From CALMEH01 sp964548225 (GTDB lineage Bacteria; Acidobacteriota; Blastocatellia; Pyrinomonadales; Pyrinomonadaceae): DNA of 64,000 nucleotides. The translations under genes were made by a program, and so were the position numbers. The DNA lies in NCBI GenBank assembly GCA_964548225.1, contig CAZJQP010000016.1:7511-71510 (forward strand), in the 5' to 3' direction. Under the pieces are notes generated by a model. The model was not told where the DNA came from. It saw nothing but the letters and a program-made list of their open reading frames with translations, and searched no databases. Of this stretch, positions 1 to 7,659 are shown piece after piece; the stretch's first letter is position 1, and each line of letters begins with the position of its first letter.

Positions 1-1
1 A

Positions 2-319
2 AAGAGTTTAACTGAGCAGTTAAACGAGATTTACAGCCGCGTCGGGAAACTCGAATCGGGCAGAATCGGCGTTAAACTTAACTCCGAAATTGCCGCAAAA
101 TTGAAAGAAAAACTTTCACAAGAACCGTCGGAAATTGGCGGACGAAAGATTGAAAACATAAATCGTATGGACGGCGTGAAATTTATTTTCGCGGATAACA
201 GTTGGATGTTAATGCGTCCGTCGGGAACAGAACCTTTGGTTAGAATTTACGCTGAAAGCGAAAACTTACAGGATTTGGAGGTGTTACTTGAACAAGGTCG
301 CAAATATTTATTGGAGTAA
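2..319 (+). CDS. Phosphoglucomutase/phosphomannomutase family, C-terminal part
   Basis: The reading frame is open from the window edge, so the gene starts upstream; about 105 residues are visible. The phosphate-binding loop of domain 4 in alpha-D-phosphohexomutases is clear (RPSGTEPLVRIYAE), the segment that grips the sugar phosphate. The family interconverts hexose-1- and hexose-6-phosphates for cell-wall and polysaccharide precursors. The active-site serine and metal loop lie outside the window, so PGM, PMM and GlmM cannot be separated. The 3' end overlaps the next gene by 32 nt, suggesting translational coupling. Confidence 0.85.
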   Translation, partial: KSLTEQLNEIYSRVGKLESGRIGVKLNSEIAAKLKEKLSQEPSEIGGRKIENINRMDGVKFIFADNSWMLMRPSGTEPLVRIYAESENLQDLEVLLEQGRKYLLE

Positions 320-614
320 TCCGCAACCGATTTCGGTGAGAAATCGCGCAAAAAAAAACGCTAAAAGCGCAACCCCTCAATGGTTTATTTTTACCGTCGT
401 CGCTTCTTTGACATTTATGCTGTGTTTGGCGATAAATCTTCGCGCATTTTCGGAGATGTCGGAAGAAACACAGCAATTTGAGCAACTAAATTTTGATATA
501 AATCGTCTGAACAATGAAAATATGTTGATTCAGCAAGATATAAACAGTTTGAAAACGGACAAAGACGCGATTGAACGCGAAGCCAAAAAAATTGGCTTAA
601 CCGGTCCGAAATAA
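288..614 (+). CDS. FtsB/DivIC-like septum formation initiator protein
   Basis: A 108-residue protein with one transmembrane helix (about residues 31-50) after a basic N-terminus, then a coiled-coil stretch (about 54-98) rich in Glu, Gln and Asn and ending in an EREAKKIGL-type segment. This is the layout of bitopic division proteins FtsB/DivIC/FtsL, which join FtsQ and FtsW/I at the septum. The start is TTG at 288, preceded by GGAGG at 277-281, so initiation inside the 3' end of the mutase gene is well supported. Family assignment rests on architecture, since these proteins diverge rapidly. Confidence 0.65.
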   Translation: MNKVANIYWSNPQPISVRNRAKKNAKSATPQWFIFTVVASLTFMLCLAINLRAFSEMSEETQQFEQLNFDINRLNNENMLIQQDINSLKTDKDAIEREAKKIGLTGPK

Positions 615-628
615 AAAAGATTTTCGCG

Positions 629-665
629 TTGTTTAATCAAATCTGCGGAGAGTTTGATTAAACAA
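629..665. repeat. 13-bp perfect inverted repeat
   Basis: TTGTTTAATCAAA at 629-641 is mirrored by its complement at 653-665 with an 11-nt loop, just after the FtsB-like stop. There is no T-tract, so its role as a terminator is uncertain. The rest of 666-749 shows nothing recognisable. Confidence 0.6.
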
Positions 666-749
666 TACGGATAAACCTGCCCCGTTGATATATCCGCCTT
701 TTGCCTATCTGCTCCGCGTTGCCTTCAGTCGAGCCTTCCGCCAAATTTG

Positions 750-779
750 AGGCTTCAAGTTACCCGAAACTTGAAGCCT
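750..779 (+). terminator. Rho-independent terminator
   Basis: An 11-bp stem (750-760 with 769-779; arms AGGCTTCAAGT/ACTTGAAGCCT) with an 8-nt loop is followed by a pyrimidine tract TTTCTTCCTTTT. It would end the mutase/FtsB transcript and separates it from the lipoprotein gene at 838. Confidence 0.75.
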
Positions 780-837
780 TTCTTCCTTTTCTTAATAATA
801 TTGGATTTAACCAACTAAGTTGTGATACTTTTTCTGA

Positions 838-1311
838 ATGAAATTTACTTTTGTTCGGTTAATCATTTTAACAGTAGCCAGCATTTTGTTTGTTGCTTGT
901 GTTCGTCAATCTCAATTACCAAAAGAAATTCCAACCAATTTCGAGATTAAGTATGAGCAAACTTATCCGAGGGAAAGCAAAAGCCTTGTCAAATGGGCGG
1001 TTATTTCCGCCAACCAATTAAAATACGAGCGCGTTAGATGCAGCGGAACTATGACTAAAAATATTCCTGATTCGAAAGTAAAAGGGATTTACAAAACTTT
1101 AGTTAAAGAAGAATTTGATTTAATTGAAAACAAGGAAACTGAAGATCATAAAGAATTTCAACAAATTAGTCTCCGGGCTGGAACTATTTCTAAATCTATA
1201 AAATATGGAGATAAGTCGCCATTTTCAAAAAAAGACAGTGAATCATTGGGCGCAATTCGGACTGTTATTAGCGAACTGATTGAAGATGAGGTAGAACGCT
1301 GCCAAAATTGA
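838..1311 (+). CDS. Hypothetical lipoprotein
   Basis: 157 residues with a typical lipoprotein signal: basic MKFTFVR, hydrophobic core, lipobox LFVAC with the lipidated Cys at residue 21. The mature part is charged, with no recognised domain; two further Cys residues (CSG near residue 64 and one near the C-terminus) might pair in the periplasm. It is a single-gene unit with a terminator upstream. Function unknown; export and lipidation are inferred from the signal alone. Confidence 0.75.
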   Translation: MKFTFVRLIILTVASILFVACVRQSQLPKEIPTNFEIKYEQTYPRESKSLVKWAVISANQLKYERVRCSGTMTKNIPDSKVKGIYKTLVKEEFDLIENKETEDHKEFQQISLRAGTISKSIKYGDKSPFSKKDSESLGAIRTVISELIEDEVERCQN

Positions 1312-1368
1312 TTCGGCAAAATTCAAGAAGACAAATTAATTTTAAGGAAAACTTGTTTAATCTATTAA

Positions 1369-2337
1369 ATGACTAACTACAGCCTTTTCTACTCTCGCTA
1401 CTACTACGCCGAAATCGGCGAAGGTCACGTTTTTCCGATTCGCAAGTTTGAATTGGTGCGCGACGTTTTATTGCACGAAAAAACTATCTCCGAAGATGAA
1501 ATTATCGAGCCGACAACTGTGCGAACTGAAGATTTGTTGCTTGTTCATACCGAAGATTATATAAATCGTTTGGTCAATGGTAAATTGACGACGAAAGAGA
1601 TTCGCAAACTCGGATTGCCTTGGTCGGAAAGTTTGGTGCGCCGTTCGTTTCACGCGATTAACGGCACAATCAATGCGGCATTTAAGGCTTTGGAAGACGG
1701 AATTTCATCAAATCTCGCCGGCGGAACGCATCACGCCTATCCAGATCGCGGCGAAGGTTTTTGCGTTTTAAATGATGTCGCGGTCGCCATTCGCGTTCTG
1801 CAAAGAGAAAAATTAGCCGAAAGATTTTTAATTATTGATTGCGACGTGCATCAAGGCAACGGCACGGCTTTTATTTTTCAAGATTCGCCCGAAGTTTTCA
1901 CATTTTCAATGCACGGCGCAAAGAATTATCCGCTTTTCAAGGAAAAATCAACACTCGACATCGAACTCGCGGACGGAACAGACGACACCGAATTTCTCGA
2001 AACATTGGAACAAGCCTTGCCGCGCATTTTTCTGCATAATCCCGACATAATTTTCTATCTCGGCGGCGCAGATCCGTTTGAAAAAGACAAACTCGGACGA
2101 CTTAATCTTTCAATCGAAGGTTTAAAAAAGCGCGATGAAATGGTTTTAAGTTTTGCAAAAGAAAATGAAACTCCAATTATAACCACAATGAGTGGTGGCT
2201 ATGCTTTGGACATCAATGACACAGTTGAAATTCACGCAAACACGATTCGTGCAGTAAAAAAAGTATTTTTCGGAAAGTATTATCGCTCCTCGATGACATC
2301 TGCCCAGACTTCTTCTTCGTCTTCTAAATCTTCGTAG
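1369..2337 (+). CDS. Histone deacetylase / acetoin-utilisation (HDAC superfamily) protein
   Basis: 322 residues spanning the zinc-dependent arginase/deacetylase fold. Visible active-site elements are tandem His121-His122 in GGTHHA, the zinc loop DCDVHQGNGT (Asp157, Asp159, His161), the second metal Asp235 in LGGADPF and the transition-state Tyr278 in SGGYAL. The set is complete, so an active deacetylase of acetyl-lysine proteins or acetylpolyamines is likely; the natural substrate cannot be told. The last 19 codons (Ser/Thr-rich tail) overlap the convergent gene at 2280-2543, so the tail sequence may be shaped by that gene. Confidence 0.9.
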   Translation: MTNYSLFYSRYYYAEIGEGHVFPIRKFELVRDVLLHEKTISEDEIIEPTTVRTEDLLLVHTEDYINRLVNGKLTTKEIRKLGLPWSESLVRRSFHAINGTINAAFKALEDGISSNLAGGTHHAYPDRGEGFCVLNDVAVAIRVLQREKLAERFLIIDCDVHQGNGTAFIFQDSPEVFTFSMHGAKNYPLFKEKSTLDIELADGTDDTEFLETLEQALPRIFLHNPDIIFYLGGADPFEKDKLGRLNLSIEGLKKRDEMVLSFAKENETPIITTMSGGYALDINDTVEIHANTIRAVKKVFFGKYYRSSMTSAQTSSSSSKSS

Positions 2338-2543
2338 AGAACTTCGAGCATCTCGGATTGTTCGGCGATTTGGCGTTCGCTGTCGTGGAGGCGGTGAGTT
2401 AGATATTTGTTGTGGTTTTCGAGTTCTTTGATGCGGCGTTTGTGGGCTTTTTCCATTCGTTCGAGATAAATCAAATAGAGAAATTGCATAATTGCCAAGC
2501 CCGTTAATGAAAGCGAAAGACCGATTAAAATATAAACCATCAT
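2280..2543 (-). CDS. Small membrane-anchored coiled-coil protein
   Basis: 87 residues: one N-terminal transmembrane helix (about 4-25), then a charged helical region with heptad character (about 28-75) and an acidic end. It overlaps the HDAC gene tail-to-tail by 58 bp. The amphipathic pattern and clear TM segment argue that it is real rather than a shadow frame. No family name recognised; it resembles small phage-shock or pilus-accessory-type proteins only in layout. Confidence 0.6.
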   Translation of the reverse strand: MMVYILIGLSLSLTGLAIMQFLYLIYLERMEKAHKRRIKELENHNKYLTHRLHDSERQIAEQSEMLEVLYEDLEDEEEVWADVIEER

Positions 2544-2627
2544 AAATTTTTCCGTCCGCGAAAGTTTTGATTGTTTTGATTATACTCTTGACCAATCCAT
2601 TCTGAAAAGCAAAAATCTAAATAATTA

Positions 2628-2728
2628 CTAGGTTTTTGGTTTTTGGGATCTGGTTTTTGGTTTTGGAGGCACATTCCCCCTTGAGTTTTACCAAAGATCA
2701 AAGACCAAAGACTAAAAAACCAAACAGT
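2628..2728. repeat. Heptanucleotide-unit imperfect palindrome
   Basis: Left arm consists of GTTTTTG-type heptamers (about 2631-2668), right arm of CCAAAGA-type heptamers (about 2693-2726); the arms are partly complementary. It fills the gap between the minus-strand small membrane protein start and the plus-strand hydrolase start. It belongs to the group of oligomer-built hairpins found throughout this window. Confidence 0.5.
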
Positions 2729-2741
2729 TAAGATAAAAATT

Positions 2742-3596
2742 ATGAATAAAAACGATTCTGATAAATCTACACTCGGCAGACGCGAGTTTTTGGTAACTTC
2801 TTTGGTTTTGGGCGCGTTTGCGCTTGATGTGATGCCGATTGCGGCGCAAACACAAGTCAAAACCGACGATAAAGGTTTGACGGCGGGCGAAGTGAAAATC
2901 GGCGAAATGCCGGCGTATCGGGCGATGCCGGATAAAAAAGGAAAGAAATTTCCGGTGGTTTTGGTCGTTCACGAAATTTTCGGCGTTCACGAACATATTC
3001 AAGATTTGTGTCGGCGATTTGCCAAAGCAGGTTATCTGGCAATCGCGCCGTATCTTTATGCACGACAAGGCGACGTTACAAAGGTTGAGCGCGAAAAAAT
3101 TATGGAAATCGTCGGCAAAGTGCCTGATTCGCAAGTGATGACGGATTTGGATGATTGTGTTGCGTGGGCGAAAAAGAACAGCGGAAACACAAAAAAACTC
3201 TCGATTACCGGATTTTGTTGGGGCGGACGCATCACTTGGCTTTATGCGGCGTATAACAAAAATGTTGATGCGGGCGCGGCTTGGTATGGTCGCCTTGTGC
3301 GAAACGCCAATCAGACGGCGAACGATTTACAGCCGAAAATGCCAATTGATGTCGTCAAAGATTTGAAAGTTCCGGTGCTTGGGCTTTACGGTGGATTGGA
3401 CACGGGAATTCCGCTCGACACGGTTCAAAGAATGCAGGACGAATTGAAAAAAGGAAAATCAAAGTCCGAAATTATCGTTTATCCAAACGCTAAACACGGT
3501 TTTAATGCCGATTACCGCGACAGTTACAATAAAGAATCTGCGACCGACGCTTGGGCGAAGATGTTAGATTGGTTTAAGAAAAACGGCGCGGCTTAA
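2742..3596 (+). CDS. Dienelactone hydrolase family protein, Tat-type signal
   Basis: 284 residues. The N-terminus carries GRREFLVTS and a hydrophobic stretch ending near Ala-Gln-36, a probable twin-arginine signal, so the enzyme should act in the periplasm. The alpha/beta-hydrolase domain has the family's cysteine nucleophile Cys159 in GFCWGGR, Asp220 in GGLDTGIP, His252 in AKHGF, and Glu78 in VVHEIFG. These are the catalytic residues of carboxymethylenebutenolidase-like enzymes. The true substrate of such secreted homologues is generally unknown; no aromatic degradation genes lie nearby. Confidence 0.88.
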   Translation: MNKNDSDKSTLGRREFLVTSLVLGAFALDVMPIAAQTQVKTDDKGLTAGEVKIGEMPAYRAMPDKKGKKFPVVLVVHEIFGVHEHIQDLCRRFAKAGYLAIAPYLYARQGDVTKVEREKIMEIVGKVPDSQVMTDLDDCVAWAKKNSGNTKKLSITGFCWGGRITWLYAAYNKNVDAGAAWYGRLVRNANQTANDLQPKMPIDVVKDLKVPVLGLYGGLDTGIPLDTVQRMQDELKKGKSKSEIIVYPNAKHGFNADYRDSYNKESATDAWAKMLDWFKKNGAA

Positions 3597-3597
3597 G

Positions 3598-3732
3598 TTT
3601 TGAGTCCCGCCTTTAGGCGGCAAACCGTGAGCAAAGCAACGCGGTTTTTCGTTCACGGTTGAGTTTTTGATTTGTAAACGGCTTTCTGTTTTGCTTCGCT
3701 CGCAGAAAGCCGACTGAAGTCGGGACTCAAAA
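3598..3732. repeat. Inverted-repeat element between two genes
   Basis: TTTTGAGTCCCG at 3598-3609 is matched by its exact complement at 3721-3732. Inside are shorter stems, including GCCTTTAGGC, AACCGTGA/TCACGGTT and GGCTTTCTG/CAGAAAGCC. It occupies almost the whole gap between the hydrolase and the ATP-grasp gene. It looks like a dispersed REP-type palindrome; only one copy is seen here. Confidence 0.6.
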
Positions 3733-3743
3733 CCTTTAAAATT

Positions 3744-4967
3744 ATGAGAACTATTGCTTACATTGCGCCGTTTTTTTCTGACAGCGCGGTTCGTTTTATC
3801 AAAGCATTTGCGGAAATGCCTGATATTCGTTTGTGTTTGATTAGTCAGGACGCGCAAGAACAGCTTACGCCGGAAATCCGTCATATGGTTGCGGCGTATT
3901 GGCAGACGGGAAATGCGCTCGAAACGCGAGATATTGTCAATGCTTTTCGCGGTTTGGAAGCGCAAGTCGGGAAGATTGACCGCATTGTCGGCGCGATGGA
4001 GCAAATTCAAGTTCAGCTTGCCGAAGCGCGTGCCGAACTCGGACTTGGCGGAATGAATGTTGCGGTGGCGAAAAATTTTCGTGATAAAGCTACGATGAAA
4101 CAAGTTTTTCACGAAGGCGGTGTGCCGTGTGCGAAATATCGCCGCGTTTTGTCCGAGAAAGATGCGTGGGATTTTGCAAATGAAATCGGCTTTCCGCTCG
4201 TTTTGAAGCCGTTGGCGGGCGCGGGAGCGCAATCAACCTATCAAGTGAAAGATGCTGAATCTTTAGCGCAAGCGTTGAAATCGGTTGCGCCGAATCCGCA
4301 CCGCGAAGCGATTATCGAAGAATTTATTACGGGCGACGAATATTCGTTTGAAACCGTTTCGATAAAAGGCAAAGCCGTCTGGCATTCTTTGACGCGCTAT
4401 TATCCGACACCGCTCGAAGTGATGCGAAACCCTTGGATTCAATGGTGTGTTGTTCTTCCGCGTGAGATTGACGATGCGAAGTTTGACGATATTCGGGCGG
4501 CGGGAAGAAAGGCTTTGGAAGTTTTGGGAATCGAAACAGGTTTGACGCATCTCGAATGGTTTCGCCGCCGCGACGGAAGCGTGGCGATTTCCGAAGTCGC
4601 GGCGCGTCCGCCCGGAGCGCAAATTATGACCCTTAATTCGCTCGCGCACGACAAAGATTTTTACGCGGCTTGGGTGCGTCTTCGTGCTTTTGACGAATTT
4701 GAACCGCCGCCGGAACGCAAATTTGCCGTCGGCGCGGCTTTTCTGCGCGGGCAAGGCGCCGGAAGAGTCAAAGCGATTCACGGTTTGGGTAAAGTCCACG
4801 AAGAAATCGGTGATTTGGTGGTCGAAGCCAAACTGCCGCAAATCGGACAACCCGCCTCAATCAGCTACGAAGGCGAAGGTTATATCATCATTCGCCATCC
4901 AAACACGGAGGTCGTCGAACAGGCATTGCAGAAAATCGTTTCGCTGGCAAGAATCGAACTCGGATAA
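3744..4967 (+). CDS. ATP-grasp domain protein (carbamoyl-phosphate synthase/biotin carboxylase-like)
   Basis: 407 residues. An N-terminal Rossmann-like preATP domain is followed by the ATP-grasp core: KNFRDKATMKQVF, the nucleotide lysine in FPLVLKPLAGAGAQ, the EEFITGDEYS segment, and the metal-binding AISEVAARPPGAQI. These match ATP-dependent carboxylate-amine/thiol ligases. A C-terminal lobe follows (about 320-407). Members ligate small carboxylates to amines; the acceptor here cannot be inferred, and no peptide or natural-product cluster is adjacent. An orphan metabolic ligase is the safest description. Confidence 0.8.
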   Translation: MRTIAYIAPFFSDSAVRFIKAFAEMPDIRLCLISQDAQEQLTPEIRHMVAAYWQTGNALETRDIVNAFRGLEAQVGKIDRIVGAMEQIQVQLAEARAELGLGGMNVAVAKNFRDKATMKQVFHEGGVPCAKYRRVLSEKDAWDFANEIGFPLVLKPLAGAGAQSTYQVKDAESLAQALKSVAPNPHREAIIEEFITGDEYSFETVSIKGKAVWHSLTRYYPTPLEVMRNPWIQWCVVLPREIDDAKFDDIRAAGRKALEVLGIETGLTHLEWFRRRDGSVAISEVAARPPGAQIMTLNSLAHDKDFYAAWVRLRAFDEFEPPPERKFAVGAAFLRGQGAGRVKAIHGLGKVHEEIGDLVVEAKLPQIGQPASISYEGEGYIIIRHPNTEVVEQALQKIVSLARIELG

Positions 4968-5012
4968 ATCTGAAACGCGCCTAACATTGAAACTTTATTG
5001 TTTGAAAAAGAA

Positions 5013-5447
5013 ATGACAACTGAAAATCTACAACTCGTTTATACTTTGCTCTGCGACGACGTGCGTATCGAGATGGGCAATAAAATCTCGTTGATGGGCG
5101 TTTTTCAAAACATAATGGTTGAACGTCTGCCGGTTTCGCTGATAAAATTCGCGGTCGTCAATCATTGGCGCGGTGCGGGCAATCATCACACAGAAGTTCG
5201 CATTCTTGCGCCTGACAAAAACAATCTGGTCGTAACTTCACAGCCGACGCATCTCGAACTCGCGCCCGGCGGTTTTACCGATAATGTGAGTTTTTTTGTC
5301 AATGTAGTTTTCCCGAATCCGGGGACTTATTGGGTGCAGACTCTTGCTGATACGGTGGTTATGGAAGAATTTCCGTTGATAGTTACAGACGCGAATAACA
5401 CGAATGCGATACAGCCGTTGGAAGAAATTTCGGAAACGGTGAATTGA
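5013..5447 (+). CDS. Conserved hypothetical protein (DUF6941-like)
   Basis: 144 residues from ATG 5013; a TTG five codons upstream (4998) is a less likely start. The sequence opens with LVYTLLCDDVRIEMGNKISLMGVF and contains alternating beta-strand-like stretches ending in a PGTYWVQTLADTVV segment. This resembles the small beta-sandwich proteins classed as DUF6941 (recalled by pattern). No signal peptide or catalytic motif is visible. It follows the ATP-grasp gene by 45 nt on the same strand. Function unknown. Confidence 0.65.
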   Translation: MTTENLQLVYTLLCDDVRIEMGNKISLMGVFQNIMVERLPVSLIKFAVVNHWRGAGNHHTEVRILAPDKNNLVVTSQPTHLELAPGGFTDNVSFFVNVVFPNPGTYWVQTLADTVVMEEFPLIVTDANNTNAIQPLEEISETVN

Positions 5448-5449
5448 AA

Positions 5450-5519
5450 ATGCAGAAACACGCACGTTAGTAAGTGTGTTAATTCGCTAACACACTTACT
5501 AACGTGCGTGTTTCTGCAT
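5450..5519. terminator. Long perfect hairpin between convergent genes (bidirectional terminator)
   Basis: A perfect 32-bp stem: 5450-5481 pairs with 5488-5519, leaving a 6-nt loop (ATTCGC). It sits exactly between the ends of the plus-strand gene at 5447 and the minus-strand gene at 5520. The stem is far longer than a normal intrinsic terminator, so it may be a palindromic repeat that also serves as one. Confidence 0.75.
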
Positions 5520-6143
5520 TCACTTTTTCAAGTTGAGCGTTAATGCCAGCCGATAGATTGCCGCGTCGTCAACTTCGACATCTTTGCTGGCGGAAACGCC
5601 TTTGGCAGAAGCGGTGATGCGGAATTTTGCCGCGCCTTTTGGAAAGCGAAATGTAAATTCGCCCGATTCGCTTGAATAAACCGTGTTGAGTTTTTTGGTC
5701 GAACCGTCTGCGTTTATTCGTTCAATCTCGACTTTCGCGCCGAACAGACTCACGCCGTCCTGATTAAAAACGCTTCCTTTTATCAAAACGAGAGTGCCTT
5801 GGTCAACCGTTAAAATCAGACGGCTTCCCAAATCGGTTTCTTTCTTATTCTTAACTTCGATGTTATACAAAACACCTTGACCGTAGCCATTTTTGGAAAA
5901 GACGAGATTATAAATCCCCGCCTTTAAGCCTGTGATAACAAAATTACCTTTTGCATCTGAGGTTACGGCTTTAATGTCTTCGCCTTTTTGCCGTGCCGTA
6001 ATCGTAACTTCGGCAATGCCGTCGCCGCTTGTCGTGCGGACTTTGCCTTTGACGCTTCCCGTATCTTGTGCGAGAGCGATGCTTGAAAGGGCAAAGAGCA
6101 ACGCCGAGATAAATGTAAATCTAAAAAACTTCATAAATTTCAA
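5520..6143 (-). CDS. Secreted carboxypeptidase-regulatory-like (Cna-B type) protein
   Basis: 207 residues with a Sec signal peptide (MKFMKFFRFTF, hydrophobic core, cleavage after ALA near residue 25). Two beta-sandwich repeats follow: SVKGKVRTTSGDGIAEVTI...GNFVITGLKAGIYNLVF and a second, weaker unit with VLIKGSVFNQDGVSLFGAKVEI...GEFTFRFPKGAAKFRI. This is the carboxypeptidase D regulatory-like/Cna-B fold, common in acidobacterial surface proteins, usually structural or binding rather than catalytic. Met1 or Met4 could be the start. Confidence 0.8.
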   Translation of the reverse strand: MKFMKFFRFTFISALLFALSSIALAQDTGSVKGKVRTTSGDGIAEVTITARQKGEDIKAVTSDAKGNFVITGLKAGIYNLVFSKNGYGQGVLYNIEVKNKKETDLGSRLILTVDQGTLVLIKGSVFNQDGVSLFGAKVEIERINADGSTKKLNTVYSSESGEFTFRFPKGAAKFRITASAKGVSASKDVEVDDAAIYRLALTLNLKK

Positions 6144-6147
6144 GTTA

Positions 6148-6201
6148 CAGAAAGTTTGCAGATAGTTTGAGAATCTATCAAAACTATCTGCAAACTTTCT
6201 G
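6148..6201 (-). terminator. Hairpin terminator after the SDR gene
   Basis: CAGAAAGTTTGCAGATAGT at 6148-6166 is complementary to 6183-6201; the outer stem is about 23 bp with one bulged T. It lies between the stop of the minus-strand gene 6209-7195 and the start of the next minus-strand gene. No strong T-tract follows. Confidence 0.55.
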
Positions 6202-6208
6202 CAAAATT

Positions 6209-7195
6209 TTAAGCATTGGCGGCTTCGGCTTTTAATTCTTCCCGAAATTGTTCCGCTACATCATTGATGATTTCATCGAGCGTTCGAGTTGGCTGATAAC
6301 CGATTAAACGCTTGGCTTTTTCGAGCGAAGGAACGCGCCGACGCATATCTTCGAAGCCTTCGCCGTAGGCTTCTTCGTAGGGAATATAGCGGATTTCGCT
6401 CCGGCTTCCGGTCATTTCGATAGCTTTTTCGGCTAATTGTTTAATCGTAACTTCTTCGTCGTTGCCGATGTTCGTAACTTGTCCGAAACAGGCGGGCGTT
6501 TCGAGAATTTTCGATAAAGCCTCGACGACATCCGAAACGTGACCGAAACAGCGCGACTGTTCGCCGTCGCCGTGAACGATTAAAGGCTCGTTGCGAATGG
6601 CAGATTTAACGAAATTCGGCACGACCATTCCATATTGTCCGGTTTGGCGCGGTCCGACGGTATTAAAAAGCCGCACGACCGCCACGGGCAGACGCGATTC
6701 TTTCCAATGCGCGAGCGCGAGAAACTCATCCAATTCCTTCGCGCAAGCGTAAGCCCAACGATGTTTCGATGTCGAACCTTTGATAATGTCGTTGTCTTCG
6801 GCAAACGGAACTTGCGTGCTTTTGCCATAAACTTCGGATGTCGAAGGAATCAAAACGCGCTTGCGGTAACGCGCACAAAATCCGAGGATAATGTCCGTGC
6901 CGCGAAAAATAGTTTCGATGGTTTTGACGGGATGTTCCATAATCAAACGAACGCCGACCGCGCTTGCCATATGGAAAACTCTATCCGCTTCACGAACCAA
7001 TTCTTCCATCAATTTCGCGTTCAAAACCGTGTCAATAATCAAACGAAAGCGTTCTTTGCCTTCGAGATGCTCAACATTTGAATAACGACCTGTCGAAAGG
7101 TCGTCAATAACCGTTATATCGTGTCCTTCGCCGTGCAGTTTGTCCGCCAAATGCGACCCGACAAAACCTGCGCCACCCGTAATTAAAATTTTCAT
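6209..7195 (-). CDS. NAD-dependent epimerase/dehydratase (sugar-nucleotide SDR)
   Basis: 328 residues of the extended SDR family. Visible are the NAD-binding GGAGFVGS (7-14), the acidic residue after strand beta2 (VIDDLSTGR), the catalytic STSE (118-121) and Tyr149-Lys153 in YACAK, plus RLFNTVGPRQ in the substrate domain. This matches GDP- or UDP-sugar epimerases/dehydratases for surface polysaccharide synthesis. The C-terminal SLEKAKRLIGYQPT segment is typical. Substrate not determinable. A UDP-glucuronate decarboxylase gene lies upstream on the same strand, separated by a repeat array. Confidence 0.85.
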   Translation of the reverse strand: MKILITGGAGFVGSHLADKLHGEGHDITVIDDLSTGRYSNVEHLEGKERFRLIIDTVLNAKLMEELVREADRVFHMASAVGVRLIMEHPVKTIETIFRGTDIILGFCARYRKRVLIPSTSEVYGKSTQVPFAEDNDIIKGSTSKHRWAYACAKELDEFLALAHWKESRLPVAVVRLFNTVGPRQTGQYGMVVPNFVKSAIRNEPLIVHGDGEQSRCFGHVSDVVEALSKILETPACFGQVTNIGNDEEVTIKQLAEKAIEMTGSRSEIRYIPYEEAYGEGFEDMRRRVPSLEKAKRLIGYQPTRTLDEIINDVAEQFREELKAEAANA

Positions 7196-7290
7196 AAATC
7201 AGATATTTTCAAGTGTTTTATTATATTTATATTATCAATAAAGCGAAATCCGCAGAGTCAAAAATCATCAATCTCACGATAATTTATACC

Positions 7291-7625
7291 AAAATCACGC
7301 TTTCCGATTCCATAATGAGACTTCGATTTGCCAAAAACGAGACCTCGATTTGCCAAAAACGAGGCTTCATTTCGTCAAAACGAGGCTTCATTTCGTCAAA
7401 ACGAGGCTTCATTTCGTCAAAACGAGGCTTCATTTCGCCAAGACGAGGCTTCATTTCGCCAAGACGAGGCTTCGCTTCGCCAAGACGAGGCTTCGCTTCG
7501 CCAAGATGAGACCTCGTTTTGGCGAAATGAAGCTTTACTTTGGCGAAATGAAGCCTCGTTTTGCCAAGATGAAGCCTCATCTTGGCATCTTCACGCTTGA
7601 TTTTGCCGCCGAAAAGCGTGATTTT
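7291..7625. repeat. 21-bp tandem array bounded by inverted repeats
   Basis: Thirteen units at 7317-7591: the first two are 22 bp, the rest exactly 21 bp. Early units read GAGGCTTCATTTCGTCAAAA; from about 7508 the units become the approximate complement (e.g. TTTTGGCGAAATGAAGCCTC), so the array is mirror-like and could fold back. The whole is flanked by a perfect 13-bp inverted repeat, AAAATCACGCTTT at 7291-7303 and its complement at 7613-7625. Because 21 is a multiple of 3, several frames stay open, but none has a credible start or domain. It fills most of the 464-bp gap between two SDR genes. Confidence 0.9.
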
Positions 7626-7659
7626 TATTGGATTTGACATTAAATTCGTTAAGATTCGC

